DNA from: Glutamicibacter nicotianae | Lineage (GTDB): Bacteria; Actinomycetota; Actinomycetes; Actinomycetales; Micrococcaceae | Length of the DNA stretch: 64,000 bases | Reading direction: 5' to 3' | NCBI RefSeq assembly: GCF_006539525.1 | Contig: NZ_BJNE01000002.1 | Span: forward strand, 62,001 to 126,000 | Part shown: piece by piece, positions 34,093-42,852 of the stretch | Numbering within the stretch: the first letter of the stretch is position 1 | Layout: the number at the start of each line of letters is the position of its first letter | Program-made: the position numbers and the translations under genes | The notes under the pieces: model-generated | Told to the model about the DNA's origin: nothing | Database searches by the model: none | Seen by the model: the letters and a program-made list of their open reading frames with translations, nothing else

Positions 34093-35322
34093 ATGACTGT
34101 ACTTGCAACTGGCACTCGGCTTGCAGGGCTCAAAGCCCGTTTTGCCCCGCTCTTCGCGGACATCGCGCAGGGAGCTGCCGAACGCGACCGCACCGGCGAA
34201 CTGCCCTACCAGGCAGTCGCGGACCTGGCTGCCGCCGGCTTCGGCGCCGTCCGGGTTCCGGAATCGCACGGCGGGGCCGGGGCGACCCTGCCTGAGCTCT
34301 TCGAGCTGTTCGTGGATCTTGCGGCCGCTGATTCCAATATCGCCCAGGCGCTGCGCGCGCACTTCGCCTTCGTCGAGGATCGGCTGGTCGCCGCCGAAGG
34401 CCCGGGGCGCGACAAGTGGCTGGCCCGCTTCGCTGCCGGGGAACTGGTGGGCAACTCGTGGACCGAGGTTGGAACCGTGAAGGTCGGGGACGTGATCACC
34501 AAGGTCACCCCGGACGGCGAGGGCGGCTTCAAGATCAATGGAACCAAGTACTATTCCACCGGCTCAATTTTCGCTGACTGGCTGGACACCTATGCCGAGC
34601 GCACCGACACCGGAAAACGCGTGATCGCCGCGGTCAACCGCCACCAGCCCGGTGTCGAGCTGGCCGATGACTGGGATGGCTTCGGCCAGCGCACCACGGG
34701 CACCGGAACCTCCACGTTCACCGATGCGGTGGTGGCCGAGGAAGACCTGGTCGACTTCGACACCCGTTTCAAGTACCAGACCGCGTTCTACCAGCAGGTG
34801 CTCCTGGCGGTCCTGGCCGGCTCTGCCAAGGCGGCAGAGCGGGACTTCGCCGCCGAGCTGAAAGCGCGCAAGCGGACCTTCAGCCATGCCGCAGCCAATG
34901 TGGCGGCCGAAGACCCGCAGCTGCTGCAGGTGATCGGCGAGGTCTCCGCTGCATCCTTCGCCGCCGCGGCAACGGTTCAACGCGTTTCGGCGGCGTTGCA
35001 GGGAGCCTACGAAACAGCGCTGGCGCTGCACACCGGCCAGGCGAGCGCAGAAGAGGACGAAGCGGCCAATGACGCGGCCGAACTGGCCAGCGCACAGGCG
35101 CAGGTGGTGCTCACCCCGCTGGTGCTCAATGCCATCACCCATGCCTTCGATGCGCTGGCTGCCAGCGCGACGAGCGTTTCCAAGAACCTTGATCGGCACT
35201 GGCGCAATGCCCGAACCGCGGGCAACCACAATCCCTGGGTCTTCAAGGCGCGGTTGATCGGCGACCTGGCGGTCAACGGCACCGAGCTTCCACGCGTGTG
35301 GTCGATCGGCGCCTCGAAGTAG
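34093..35322 (+). CDS. Second DszC/SfnC-like flavin monooxygenase
   Basis: The 409-residue protein is a diverged homologue of the preceding one: VADLAAAGFGAVRVPESHGG, the beta-domain motif FKINGTKYYSTGSIFADW, DDWDGFGQRTTGTGT and the terminal DRHWRNARTAGNHNPWVFK. It starts 25 bases after the upstream stop and shares the riboswitch. The two proteins may act on different sulfur substrates or sequential steps. A flavin reductase, which such enzymes need, is not encoded nearby. A terminator follows. Confidence 0.84.
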   Translation: MTVLATGTRLAGLKARFAPLFADIAQGAAERDRTGELPYQAVADLAAAGFGAVRVPESHGGAGATLPELFELFVDLAAADSNIAQALRAHFAFVEDRLVAAEGPGRDKWLARFAAGELVGNSWTEVGTVKVGDVITKVTPDGEGGFKINGTKYYSTGSIFADWLDTYAERTDTGKRVIAAVNRHQPGVELADDWDGFGQRTTGTGTSTFTDAVVAEEDLVDFDTRFKYQTAFYQQVLLAVLAGSAKAAERDFAAELKARKRTFSHAAANVAAEDPQLLQVIGEVSAASFAAAATVQRVSAALQGAYETALALHTGQASAEEDEAANDAAELASAQAQVVLTPLVLNAITHAFDALAASATSVSKNLDRHWRNARTAGNHNPWVFKARLIGDLAVNGTELPRVWSIGASK

Positions 35323-35337
35323 CTTCCATTTCCGTAG

Positions 35338-35370
35338 CAGGCCCAGCATTCTTTGCCGATGCTGGGCCTG
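35338..35370 (+). terminator. Terminator of the monooxygenase operon
   Basis: A perfect 12-bp stem (CAGGCCCAGCAT arm) is followed by TTGTTTT, a classical intrinsic terminator. Confidence 0.88.
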
Positions 35371-35407
35371 TTGTTTTGCGCCTGCAGAATCGCCCGCTGG
35401 CTAGACT

Positions 35408-36340
35408 GTGTGGGTGATCAATTACACCCTGCGCCAGCTGCAGTACTTCGTCGCCGTCGCGGAACTCGGCTCCATTTCCGCGGCGGCGAAGCAGTGCCAT
35501 ATTTCCCAGGCCGCCATGTCGCAGTCGATGGACGAGCTGGAGCGCGCCGTCGGCTCCCAGCTGCTGGTGCGCCGCCGGGCGCGCGGGGTGGTGCTCACCG
35601 CTGTCGGCACCGACTTCCTGCTGGATTCACGGGCGCTGGTGCGCCATGCCGAAGAGGTGCAGGACCTGATCGTCGAGCGCCAGACCAAGCTCTCGGGCCC
35701 GCTGGTGATCGGCTGCTATTCCTCGCTGGCAGCGTTCTGGATCCCGGTGATCTGCGAACGCTTCACCAATGTCCACCCGGACCTGCAGGTGACCTTGGTG
35801 GAAGGCGATGGCGCCGAGCTGCAAGAACGCATGCTCAAGGGCCACCTGGATGCGGTGCTCACCCATACCCGCCACCTGCTGCCGCAGGTTTCCTGGCGCC
35901 GGGTGATGTCGGGCCGTCCCTATGTGCTGGTAGGCGGCAACCACCGGCTGGCGGACCGCACCTCGGTTGCGCTCGCCGAGCTGGCCGATGACGATTTCGT
36001 TTCCCTGGACATTCCCACGGTGCGCGATAACCAGCTGGTGAACCTGCGCATGTCGGGCCTTGATCCGAAGGTGCGCTGGAGTTCGCAGAGCTTCGAGGCC
36101 GTGCGCGGGATGGTGGCCCGGGGTCTGGGCTACACCGTGCTGGTGCAGCGTCCGCCAGTCAACCTGAGCTACGACGGATTGCCGCTGTCGGTGCTGGAGA
36201 TCGAAGGCGAGGTCGGGGTCAGCGACATCTGCGTGGCCTATACCGCCTCGGAACGCCCGAGCCTGCGGCTGCGCGCGTTCCTGGATTTCTGCGAGGAAAC
36301 CGGGGCCGAGAAAGAGCGCGAGGCCGGCCGGAACCCGTAG
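35408..36340 (+). CDS. LysR-family transcription regulator
   Basis: The 310-residue protein begins with a LysR helix-turn-helix: LRQLQYFVAVAELGSISAAA, KQCHISQAAMSQSMDELERA. The periplasmic-binding-like effector domain follows (GPLVIGCYSSLAAFWIPVIC). It starts with GTG at 35408 or 35414. Its targets could be the riboswitch-led monooxygenases upstream or the MHS/hydrolase pair that faces it. The stop codon lies inside a bidirectional terminator. Confidence 0.9.
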   Translation: MWVINYTLRQLQYFVAVAELGSISAAAKQCHISQAAMSQSMDELERAVGSQLLVRRRARGVVLTAVGTDFLLDSRALVRHAEEVQDLIVERQTKLSGPLVIGCYSSLAAFWIPVICERFTNVHPDLQVTLVEGDGAELQERMLKGHLDAVLTHTRHLLPQVSWRRVMSGRPYVLVGGNHRLADRTSVALAELADDDFVSLDIPTVRDNQLVNLRMSGLDPKVRWSSQSFEAVRGMVARGLGYTVLVQRPPVNLSYDGLPLSVLEIEGEVGVSDICVAYTASERPSLRLRAFLDFCEETGAEKEREAGRNP

Positions 36341-36360
36341 GTTCCAACCGGCCTCGCGCT
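36315..36360. terminator. Bidirectional terminator between LysR and MHS genes
   Basis: AGCGCGAGGCCGG pairs with CCGGCCTCGCGCT and an inner GGAAC-GTTCC stem closes the loop. The LysR stop codon is in the loop and the MHS stop is 17 bases beyond. Confidence 0.85.
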
Positions 36361-36376
36361 TCAGCCAGCCAGGAGG

Positions 36377-37726
36377 CTAGTGGCTCATCTCCTCGGCTTC
36401 GAGGTCGGCATCGCGGCCTTCCTTGATGCCGCGCATGGCCAGCGCGGCGACAATGAACGCGGCAGCCCAGACGGCGCCGGCGATCCACAGCGATCCGCCG
36501 CCGAGCAGCACCAGGCCGGCAACGATCATCGGGGTGAAGCCTGCGCCAACGGTGGAGGAGAGCTGGTAAACCAGCGAGGCGCCGGTGTAGCGGATGCGGG
36601 TGGGGAACAGCTCGGCGGTGAACGCGCCGAACGGCCCGAAGATGAAGGCCTGGATGATGCCGTTGGCCACGAACAGGGCGATGGCGAACAGCCACAGCTG
36701 GCCCAGTTCCAGCATCCACATGATCGGCAGGGCGGCGATGGCGCCGGCGAGGATGCCGACCATCATGACCGGGCGGCGGCCCAGCTTGTCGGAGTAGCGC
36801 GAGGATACCCAGATGCCCACCACGGTCAGTGCGGCACCGATGGCCTTGATGTTCAGCACCGCCGTGCGGTCCAAACCGACTTCCTCGACCACGTAGGAGA
36901 TGGCCCAGACGGTCATCAGGCCCTGCACGGTGTAGGAGCTCATGCCCACCAGGGTTCCGCGGATGACCGATTTCGGGTACTTGGTGATGACCTCCATGAA
37001 TGGGGTCTTGCGCTCTTCGGCCTTGTCTTCAAGGGCCAGGAACAGCGGGGATTCGGTGACCTTCAGGCGGATGACCAGCCCGATGCCCACCAGCGCGATG
37101 CTGATCAGGAACGGAATGCGCCAGCCCCAGGCCAGGAACTGCTCATTGGGCATGATGGAGACGGCGGAGACCGCCAAGGTAGCCATCACGGCGCCGGCCG
37201 GGCCGCCCATGTTCGCGAAGCTCGCGGCGAAGCCGCGGCGTTCCTTCGGCGCGTGCTCGAGAGCCATCAGCATGGCGCCACCCCATTCGCCACCCACGGC
37301 CAGGCCCTGGACGATGCGCAGGGTAATCAGTGCGATCGGGGCCAGCATGCCGATCTGGGCAGTGGGAGGCAGCAGCCCGATCAGCGTCGAGGCGCCGCCC
37401 ATCATGGCCATCGAGGTGATCAGCACGCCCTTGCGCCCGATCTTGTCGCCGAAGTGGCCGAAGATGATGCCGCCCAGAGGGCGGGCCAGGTAGCCCACGG
37501 CCAGGGTGGCGAAGGAAGCGAAGATTGCCACGCCTGGGGTCAGTCCCACGAAGAAGACCTTGTTGAAGACCAGCGAGGCCGCGGTGGCGTAGAGGATGAA
37601 ATCGTAGAATTCGATCGCGCTGCCGATGAAGCTGGAAGCCAGGATCCGGCGCATCTGCGGGGAGTTCAGCGAGGGGACCTTCATTGGTGCCTCCACGCTG
37701 CTGCGGTTGTTAAGGGTGCTGCTCAT
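36377..37726 (-). CDS. MHS-family MFS transporter (metabolite:H+ symporter)
   Basis: The 449-residue protein has the MHS features. These are RRILASSFIGSAIEFYDFIL at helix 1, FGHFGDKIGRKGVLI between helices 2 and 3, and RIVQGLAVGGEWGGAMLMAL, the helix-4/5 motif of ShiA/KgtP/ProP-type symporters. Substrates of this family are organic acids or betaines. Its start overlaps the stop of the upstream hydrolase gene by four bases, so the two form one unit and may handle the same compound. Confidence 0.88.
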   Translation of the reverse strand: MSSTLNNRSSVEAPMKVPSLNSPQMRRILASSFIGSAIEFYDFILYATAASLVFNKVFFVGLTPGVAIFASFATLAVGYLARPLGGIIFGHFGDKIGRKGVLITSMAMMGGASTLIGLLPPTAQIGMLAPIALITLRIVQGLAVGGEWGGAMLMALEHAPKERRGFAASFANMGGPAGAVMATLAVSAVSIMPNEQFLAWGWRIPFLISIALVGIGLVIRLKVTESPLFLALEDKAEERKTPFMEVITKYPKSVIRGTLVGMSSYTVQGLMTVWAISYVVEEVGLDRTAVLNIKAIGAALTVVGIWVSSRYSDKLGRRPVMMVGILAGAIAALPIMWMLELGQLWLFAIALFVANGIIQAFIFGPFGAFTAELFPTRIRYTGASLVYQLSSTVGAGFTPMIVAGLVLLGGGSLWIAGAVWAAAFIVAALAMRGIKEGRDADLEAEEMSH

Positions 37727-38769
37727 CGTGCTGCCGCCATTTCACTAGTGACGCGGGAAAAGGATATCGTGTCCAGGTCGTTGGGCACGAGGTAGGTGCC
37801 GGAGAATTTCTCGGCGTGGGCCTCCCAGACTGCCAGGGGCGTGGTTCCGGGGACCAGGTGGTGCAACGCAAGGGTGCGCGCCCCGGCTTCGTGGGCAATC
37901 GCGATTGCCTGTTCCGGCGAGGTGTGCGAAGCGCGGTGGTGGTCCATTGACGCTTGGGCTTCCAAGGTGCCCACCGAACCGTACGCGCGTTCCACCCAGT
38001 CGAAGTCGATGGCCTCATGCAGCAGCAGGTCGGTATCCCGGGCCAGGGCCACCAGGTTCTGGCACGGCGCGGTGTCCCCGGAAATAGTCACCGAGCCTTC
38101 TGCGGTGTCGAAGCGGAAGGCGAAGGCCGGGGCGATTGGCGGGTGCTTGACCAGGGTTGCAGTCACCGTGACCAGCTCATCGCGGTAGATCACGAATGGC
38201 GCGAAGTCCGCCGGGGTCGGGTTGGCATTCGGGTGGTACCCGGTGCCGTCAGGGATCTCGATGTCCGAGGCGATGAAGTGGTCCAACGGGGAAGGGCGCA
38301 GGGCGTCGATCACGCGGTCGTTCAGATCAGTGGCGTAGGCCTGCATCAGGTGCTCGAACATCGAAGCGGTGCCCGGGGTCGGGTTCTGCGCGAAGACCGG
38401 CTGCGGTGCGGTGGTGGCGCGTGGCGACGCTGGCGGCAGGGCGCCGCGGTCGCCCGGGCCGATGATGGAGATCGGGGCCTTGCCGGCTGGCAGGGTGAAC
38501 ATGCCGAAGATGGCCAGCGACGCCAGGTCGATGGTGTGATCCGAATGCAGGTGGGTGAGGAAGATGCCGCGAAGGTTAGCCGGGGTGAATCCTGCCTTCA
38601 TCAGCTGGTTGCCCACGCCGGTTCCGGCATCCACCAGATAGACGCTGTCGCCCACGACGACGGCGGTGGAAATGCCTGCGCGCTTGCCGGCGTTCTCGCC
38701 GATCCACCAGCGCGGACCGCCGGCGGTGCCCAGCGTCACGACGTGGGGATTGAGATTGGTGGAGGCCAT
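37723..38769 (-). CDS. Metallo-beta-lactamase-fold hydrolase
   Basis: The 348-residue protein has the metal-binding motif THLHSDHTIDLA, an upstream LVDAGTGVGNQLMKAG, and later GDTAPCQNLVALA and LHEAID motifs. It resembles RNase Z-like or arylsulfatase-like hydrolases that act on small esters. It is first in a two-gene unit with the MHS transporter. Given the sulfur-linked neighbourhood, an arylsulfatase or ester hydrolase role is possible but unproven. Confidence 0.82.
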   Translation of the reverse strand: MASTNLNPHVVTLGTAGGPRWWIGENAGKRAGISTAVVVGDSVYLVDAGTGVGNQLMKAGFTPANLRGIFLTHLHSDHTIDLASLAIFGMFTLPAGKAPISIIGPGDRGALPPASPRATTAPQPVFAQNPTPGTASMFEHLMQAYATDLNDRVIDALRPSPLDHFIASDIEIPDGTGYHPNANPTPADFAPFVIYRDELVTVTATLVKHPPIAPAFAFRFDTAEGSVTISGDTAPCQNLVALARDTDLLLHEAIDFDWVERAYGSVGTLEAQASMDHHRASHTSPEQAIAIAHEAGARTLALHHLVPGTTPLAVWEAHAEKFSGTYLVPNDLDTISFSRVTSEMAAAR

Positions 38770-38918
38770 GGAATGCGCCCTTTCTTTCGTTCAAGTGCTG
38801 CATTCAATTCTTATGCGCTGGATCACATCCGTAAAACTGTTTTTATCAACCAGCTAAATAGGTTTCACCGATGATTGGTTGGGTATGCTCATAGCATCGA
38901 CGTACACCAAGGAGGGTC

Positions 38919-39302
38919 ATGTCCGAGCCAGAACGCAGCCGGATCTCACGCTGGCTACTGCCGCACGGCAGCGAGCCCGACCCGCGCTTCACCCTTGCCA
39001 ACGAGCGCACCTTCCTGGCCTGGGTCCGCACCTCATTGGCGTTCCTTGCCGGCGGCACAGCGCTGGAGGCCTTCGCCGCCGAGGCGTTCCCGTCGCCGCT
39101 GCGCACCTGGCTGGCGGTGCTGGTGATCGGCGTCGGCATCCTGATCGCCGCCGGGGCCGCGGTGCGCTGGGTCCGCGTGGAACGCAGCATGCGCACCGGC
39201 CGCCCGCTGCCGATTCCCGCCATCGTCCCGCTGCTGGCCTTCGGCGCGGTGGTCGCCTCGCTGGCGGCCATCGTCATGATCTTCTGGTCGCTCGGCTCGT
39301 GA
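38919..39302 (+). CDS. DUF202 membrane protein (YidH-like)
   Basis: The 127-residue protein has DPRFTLANERTFLAWVRTSL, the DUF202 signature, then three membrane helices. GGAGG lies before the ATG. The next gene overlaps its stop (GTGA), so both are translated together. DUF202 proteins have no established function. Confidence 0.87.
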   Translation: MSEPERSRISRWLLPHGSEPDPRFTLANERTFLAWVRTSLAFLAGGTALEAFAAEAFPSPLRTWLAVLVIGVGILIAAGAAVRWVRVERSMRTGRPLPIPAIVPLLAFGAVVASLAAIVMIFWSLGS

Positions 39303-39631
39303 AGAACGAACCCGTCGAGATCGCCGATGCGGGCCTGCAGCCCGAGCGGACCATCTTCGCGTGGAATCGCACGATGGTCTCCTTCCTCGTGGTCTCCGCT
39401 GTTTTCCTGCGCTGGCTGCCGCACTACGGCATCGGCATGATCCTGCTGATCGCGGTGTCCTCGTCGATGGCTCTGGGGATCCTGCTCTCGCAGCGTGCGC
39501 GGTATCGGCGCATGGCCCTCGGGGTCAAGCACGAGAAGGTCCAGGCGGACGTGGTTGCGGTGCTGATGACCACGCTGGCGCTTTGTGCGCTGGGCGGATA
39601 TGCGCTGTTCCTGGTGCTCGGCCCGAACTAA
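39299..39631 (+). CDS. Second DUF202 membrane protein
   Basis: The 110-residue protein has GLQPERTIFAWNRTMVSFLV, the paralogous DUF202 motif, and three helices. It begins with GTG overlapping the previous stop. The tandem arrangement of a long and a short DUF202 protein suggests a hetero-oligomer, which is inference. Confidence 0.85.
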   Translation: MKNEPVEIADAGLQPERTIFAWNRTMVSFLVVSAVFLRWLPHYGIGMILLIAVSSSMALGILLSQRARYRRMALGVKHEKVQADVVAVLMTTLALCALGGYALFLVLGPN

Positions 39632-39764
39632 GCACGGTGCAACCGCGTGCCGTTGATGCCGCTGCTGAAAGCATCGGAAAATCGCCGGATCCATTTGCCG
39701 CCAGCGGGCGTACAGTGGAACTACCGGTTCAGCTCGAATTCGCCGTAAAAGGGGATGATTCGCG

Positions 39765-40199
39765 ATGCAGGCTGAGGCTAGATTCAAGATGCCGTTCATT
39801 TTCGCCCAGGTGGTGATTGCGGCTTTTGGGGCCATGTCGCTGAGTGTCTTGGCCTATTTCATTGCCAGGGTCATCGGCGCATCCATGGAGTACTCCGGCG
39901 GCTTGTTCCAGAATCTGGATTTCATCCATATCGTGCGCTTCACCGCCCCGCCGATCCTCGTGCTCGGGTTTCTGACCTTCTTGATTGGCCGGGCCAAGCC
40001 GGGGTTCTGCCGTATCGCCCAGGTCATCGGCGTTGCAGTCGTGCTGGCCTCGGCGGTGGTGCAGTGGTTCTTCGCCGAGGACTGGGGGACCGCCCTGACG
40101 GTGACGATCATGCACCTGGTGGTCGCGGCATCCTGGTATATCGCGGTGAACTACTCGAACAGGAAGTTCAACGAGATCGCGGAGCTGGAAAACATATAG
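39765..40199 (+). CDS. Four-helix membrane protein A
   Basis: The 144-residue protein has four membrane helices and motifs FTAPPILVLGFLTFLIGRAK and IMHLVVAASWYIAVNYSNRK. The next gene encodes a clear paralogue with matching helix pattern. I do not recognise a characterised family; it may be a domain of unknown function. Confidence 0.65.
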   Translation: MQAEARFKMPFIFAQVVIAAFGAMSLSVLAYFIARVIGASMEYSGGLFQNLDFIHIVRFTAPPILVLGFLTFLIGRAKPGFCRIAQVIGVAVVLASAVVQWFFAEDWGTALTVTIMHLVVAASWYIAVNYSNRKFNEIAELENI

Positions 40200-40208
40200 C
40201 CATGCTAA

Positions 40209-40246
40209 GTGTCGCGGTTCTCACGGGTTATTGAGAGCCGCGGCAC
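40209..40246 (+). terminator. Hairpin between the two paralogous membrane genes
   Basis: GTGTCGCGGTTCTCA pairs with TGAGAGCCGCGGCAC with two G-U pairs. It separates the two genes, so the second probably has its own promoter. Confidence 0.7.
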
Positions 40247-40297
40247 AGGCGGTCAGGAATAGAATGGTTGAGAACTTTCAACAATTCTAGGAGTGCC

Positions 40298-40735
40298 ATG
40301 ACGGCTCAGGGACAGCCCAACAGCCCATTCAATTTCATTCAGGTGATTATCGGTGCGCTGGGTACCAGCTACCTGAACGTCATCATTTTCTTCCTGGCTG
40401 GCGCCGCTGGAGCATCCCGCCGGATCGGTCCGAATCCAACCGATGTTGTCACCTTCGACCACCTGCTTCAGTTCACCTTGATCCCGATCCTGTTCTTCGG
40501 CCTGGTGGTCTTCCTGATTGGACGGGCAAGCAAGGGCATTTGCAAGATCGCGCAGTGGGTCGGCCTGGTTATAGCTGTCGCATCGATCGCCTTCCCGATC
40601 ATGCACGCAGCGGATGCAGCTACCGCAGTGGGCCTGAGCCTAATCCATATCGTGACCGGCATCGGCTGGTTCTTCTCCGTGCACTACGGCAACAAGAAGC
40701 TGCACGTTCCTTCCAAGGACGTAGCAGTGGCCTGA
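40298..40735 (+). CDS. Four-helix membrane protein B, paralogue of A
   Basis: The 145-residue protein shares with its neighbour the pattern FTLIPILFFGLVVFLIGRAS and LIHIVTGIGWFFSVHYGNKK. AGGAG lies before the ATG. Tandem duplication and divergence are evident. Function unknown. Confidence 0.65.
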   Translation: MTAQGQPNSPFNFIQVIIGALGTSYLNVIIFFLAGAAGASRRIGPNPTDVVTFDHLLQFTLIPILFFGLVVFLIGRASKGICKIAQWVGLVIAVASIAFPIMHAADAATAVGLSLIHIVTGIGWFFSVHYGNKKLHVPSKDVAVA

Positions 40736-40748
40736 GCCTGATGCGCAA

Positions 40749-40789
40749 AACCTCGCAGAACGATCAGCAATGATCTGCTCTGCGAGGTT
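40749..40789. terminator. Terminator hairpin
   Basis: AACCTCGCAGA pairs with TCTGCGAGGTT, followed by CTTTGCG. It lies between membrane protein B and the convergent MFS gene and may serve both. Confidence 0.8.
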
Positions 40790-40828
40790 CTTTGCGTTAA
40801 ACGGATGTGCCGCAGTGGTGCCGTGCGG

Positions 40829-42130
40829 TTACACCCCGACTTGTTCGAGCTGCGGATCCTCGTAGGCCTTGCGCATGCGCGGCAGGAACAGCAGGCTCCC
40901 GGCCGCCGCGAAGCACAGCACCGCGGCGGTAATCCATGCGGCCAGGTAGCTGCCGGTGGTTTCCCGCGACAGCCCCGCGGTCAGCGAACCTGCGCCGGCG
41001 CCGATCATGTGGAAGGCGAAGACCCAGCCGAAGACCACGGTGGCCTTGACCGGACCGAAGTACTGGCGGCAGAGCACCACCGTAGGAGGCACCGTGGCCA
41101 CCCAGTCCAGGCCGTAGAAGATGATGAAGATCCACAGCAGCGGCTCGACGGTGGGACCCATCAGCGAATGCAGGAACAGCAGCGAGAGCCCGCGCAGCGC
41201 GTAGTACACCGCAAGCAGCAGCCACGGGCGTACGCGGTCGGTCAGCCACCCGGAGAACACGGTTCCGACGATGTCGAAAATGCCAACCAGCGCCAGCAAC
41301 CCGGACGCGGTCGTGGCCGGCATGCCGTGGTCGTGCGCCGCAGGGATGAAGTGCGTCTGTACCAGGCCGTTGGTTGACCAGCCGCAGATCCAGAAGGTCA
41401 TCGCCAAGACCCAGAATGCCGGGTAGCGCGAAGCCGAGAACAGGGCCTTGAGCGTCGCGGCGGCCATCGAACCCTGCCGGGGTTCGGCCTCCGGCGTGTC
41501 CACGGCATCGGTTCCGCCGTAGGGAAGCACCCCGGCTTCGGCAGGGGAGTTGGCAAAAGGCCAGCGCAGCAGCGGGATGATCAGCACCGCGAAAACGGCA
41601 ACCACCAGGGCAGCGATCCGCCATGAATACTGCTCGATGATCACCACGATGCTCGGAAGAAACACCAACTGGCCGGCGGCATTCGCGCCGGAGAAGATGC
41701 CCATCACCAGGCCGCGGCGTTCGGAGAACCAGCGGTTGGCCACCACGGAACCGAAAACCAGTGCCATCGCCCCGGTGCCCAGTCCAACCAGCACGCCCCA
41801 CAGCACCCACAACTGCCAGATTTGGCTGATGAACACCGATAATCCGGCGCCCGAAGCCACCAGCGCCAGGGCAATGGCGGCCACCTTGCGCATGGAATAG
41901 CGTTCCAGCAAGGTCGCGGCGAAGGGTGCCGCCAGGCCGTAGACCACCAGGTTGATGGTCACCGCGGTCGACAGCTGGGAGCGGAGCCAGCCGAATTCGG
42001 ATTCGAGCGGTTCGAAGAACGCTCCGGTGGTGGAGCGGAAAGCTGCCGTGGCAACGAGTGCCAGTGTGGTCACGATGGCGACCAGCCACGCTCGGTGGAT
42101 CCGCGATGGCTTCCGGGAACTCAATCGCAC
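40829..42130 (-). CDS. MFS transporter (monocarboxylate/OFA type)
   Basis: The 433-residue protein has twelve helices. GAFFEPLESEFGWLRSQLST is at the helix 1-2 loop, and GSVVANRWFSERRGLVMGIF around helix 4-5 is typical of monocarboxylate or oxalate:formate-type porters. A central loop is acidic. Substrate unknown. It stands alone. Confidence 0.83.
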   Translation of the reverse strand: MRLSSRKPSRIHRAWLVAIVTTLALVATAAFRSTTGAFFEPLESEFGWLRSQLSTAVTINLVVYGLAAPFAATLLERYSMRKVAAIALALVASGAGLSVFISQIWQLWVLWGVLVGLGTGAMALVFGSVVANRWFSERRGLVMGIFSGANAAGQLVFLPSIVVIIEQYSWRIAALVVAVFAVLIIPLLRWPFANSPAEAGVLPYGGTDAVDTPEAEPRQGSMAAATLKALFSASRYPAFWVLAMTFWICGWSTNGLVQTHFIPAAHDHGMPATTASGLLALVGIFDIVGTVFSGWLTDRVRPWLLLAVYYALRGLSLLFLHSLMGPTVEPLLWIFIIFYGLDWVATVPPTVVLCRQYFGPVKATVVFGWVFAFHMIGAGAGSLTAGLSRETTGSYLAAWITAAVLCFAAAGSLLFLPRMRKAYEDPQLEQVGV

Positions 42131-42285
42131 GCTCCTTATAGACGATGCTTAAAGCATTGCACCGGCTTTGGCGGGCATTGAACTTCATGACACCCGTGGA
42201 ACAAATATTGACTCCCCCGGTTGTGGAGCGTCTTGCATTACCGGGACTTGCTGCAATTGCCGAAGCGCAGTGGCCGCAGGGTTCG

Positions 42286-42786
42286 CTAGGCGGGGTCGCC
42301 TTTGCCGGAGTTCTGGCGCCGGTTGCGAGGCCACCGGTCCTGCGCGGGCAGTGCACCCAGCGCCTGCCGCGGGAAGGTTTTCGGCTTGGACCCGGAGGGC
42401 AGCTCATCCTTGCCCAGCGGATCCGCCAGATCCGTCGGGCCAGCTGATGCGTGGCTTACTGGGCTCGTCTCGGAAGTCTGGGCGGTGACCGGGGCATCGC
42501 GGATCACCGGCATCCTGCGTGGAGGCAGCGGGCGTTGGTGGTGCACCAGATAGATCAGCATTGCCAGGGCCTTGTGCATGACCACGATGGTGAAAATCAC
42601 CGCTCCGGCATAGCAGCCCCAGGCGACCAGGTGCAGCGTGGTCACGTTCAGGACGTTCAGCTCCAACGTGCCGTTTAGCATCATGACCGCGCCGATTTGC
42701 CCGATCACTACGCCGAGCACGGCTAGTGAAATCGCAAACCAGAAGTACACCAGGGCATCGGCGCCGGGTTTCTTCACCACAGCCAT
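42286..42786 (-). CDS. Membrane protein with proline-rich tail
   Basis: The 166-residue protein starts MAVVKKPGADALVYFWFAIS and has three hydrophobic segments (residues 12-35, 45-65, 68-85). A proline- and charge-rich cytoplasmic tail begins HHQRPLPPRRMP. GGAGG five bases before the ATG at 42786 fixes the start. No family recognised. Confidence 0.6.
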   Translation of the reverse strand: MAVVKKPGADALVYFWFAISLAVLGVVIGQIGAVMMLNGTLELNVLNVTTLHLVAWGCYAGAVIFTIVVMHKALAMLIYLVHHQRPLPPRRMPVIRDAPVTAQTSETSPVSHASAGPTDLADPLGKDELPSGSKPKTFPRQALGALPAQDRWPRNRRQNSGKGDPA

Positions 42787-42852
42787 GTGAACCTCCGTTG
42801 GCCAGCTGTCGGCGGTCATTGCTACACACTTTAGTGCATGGCGGAAAACGGG

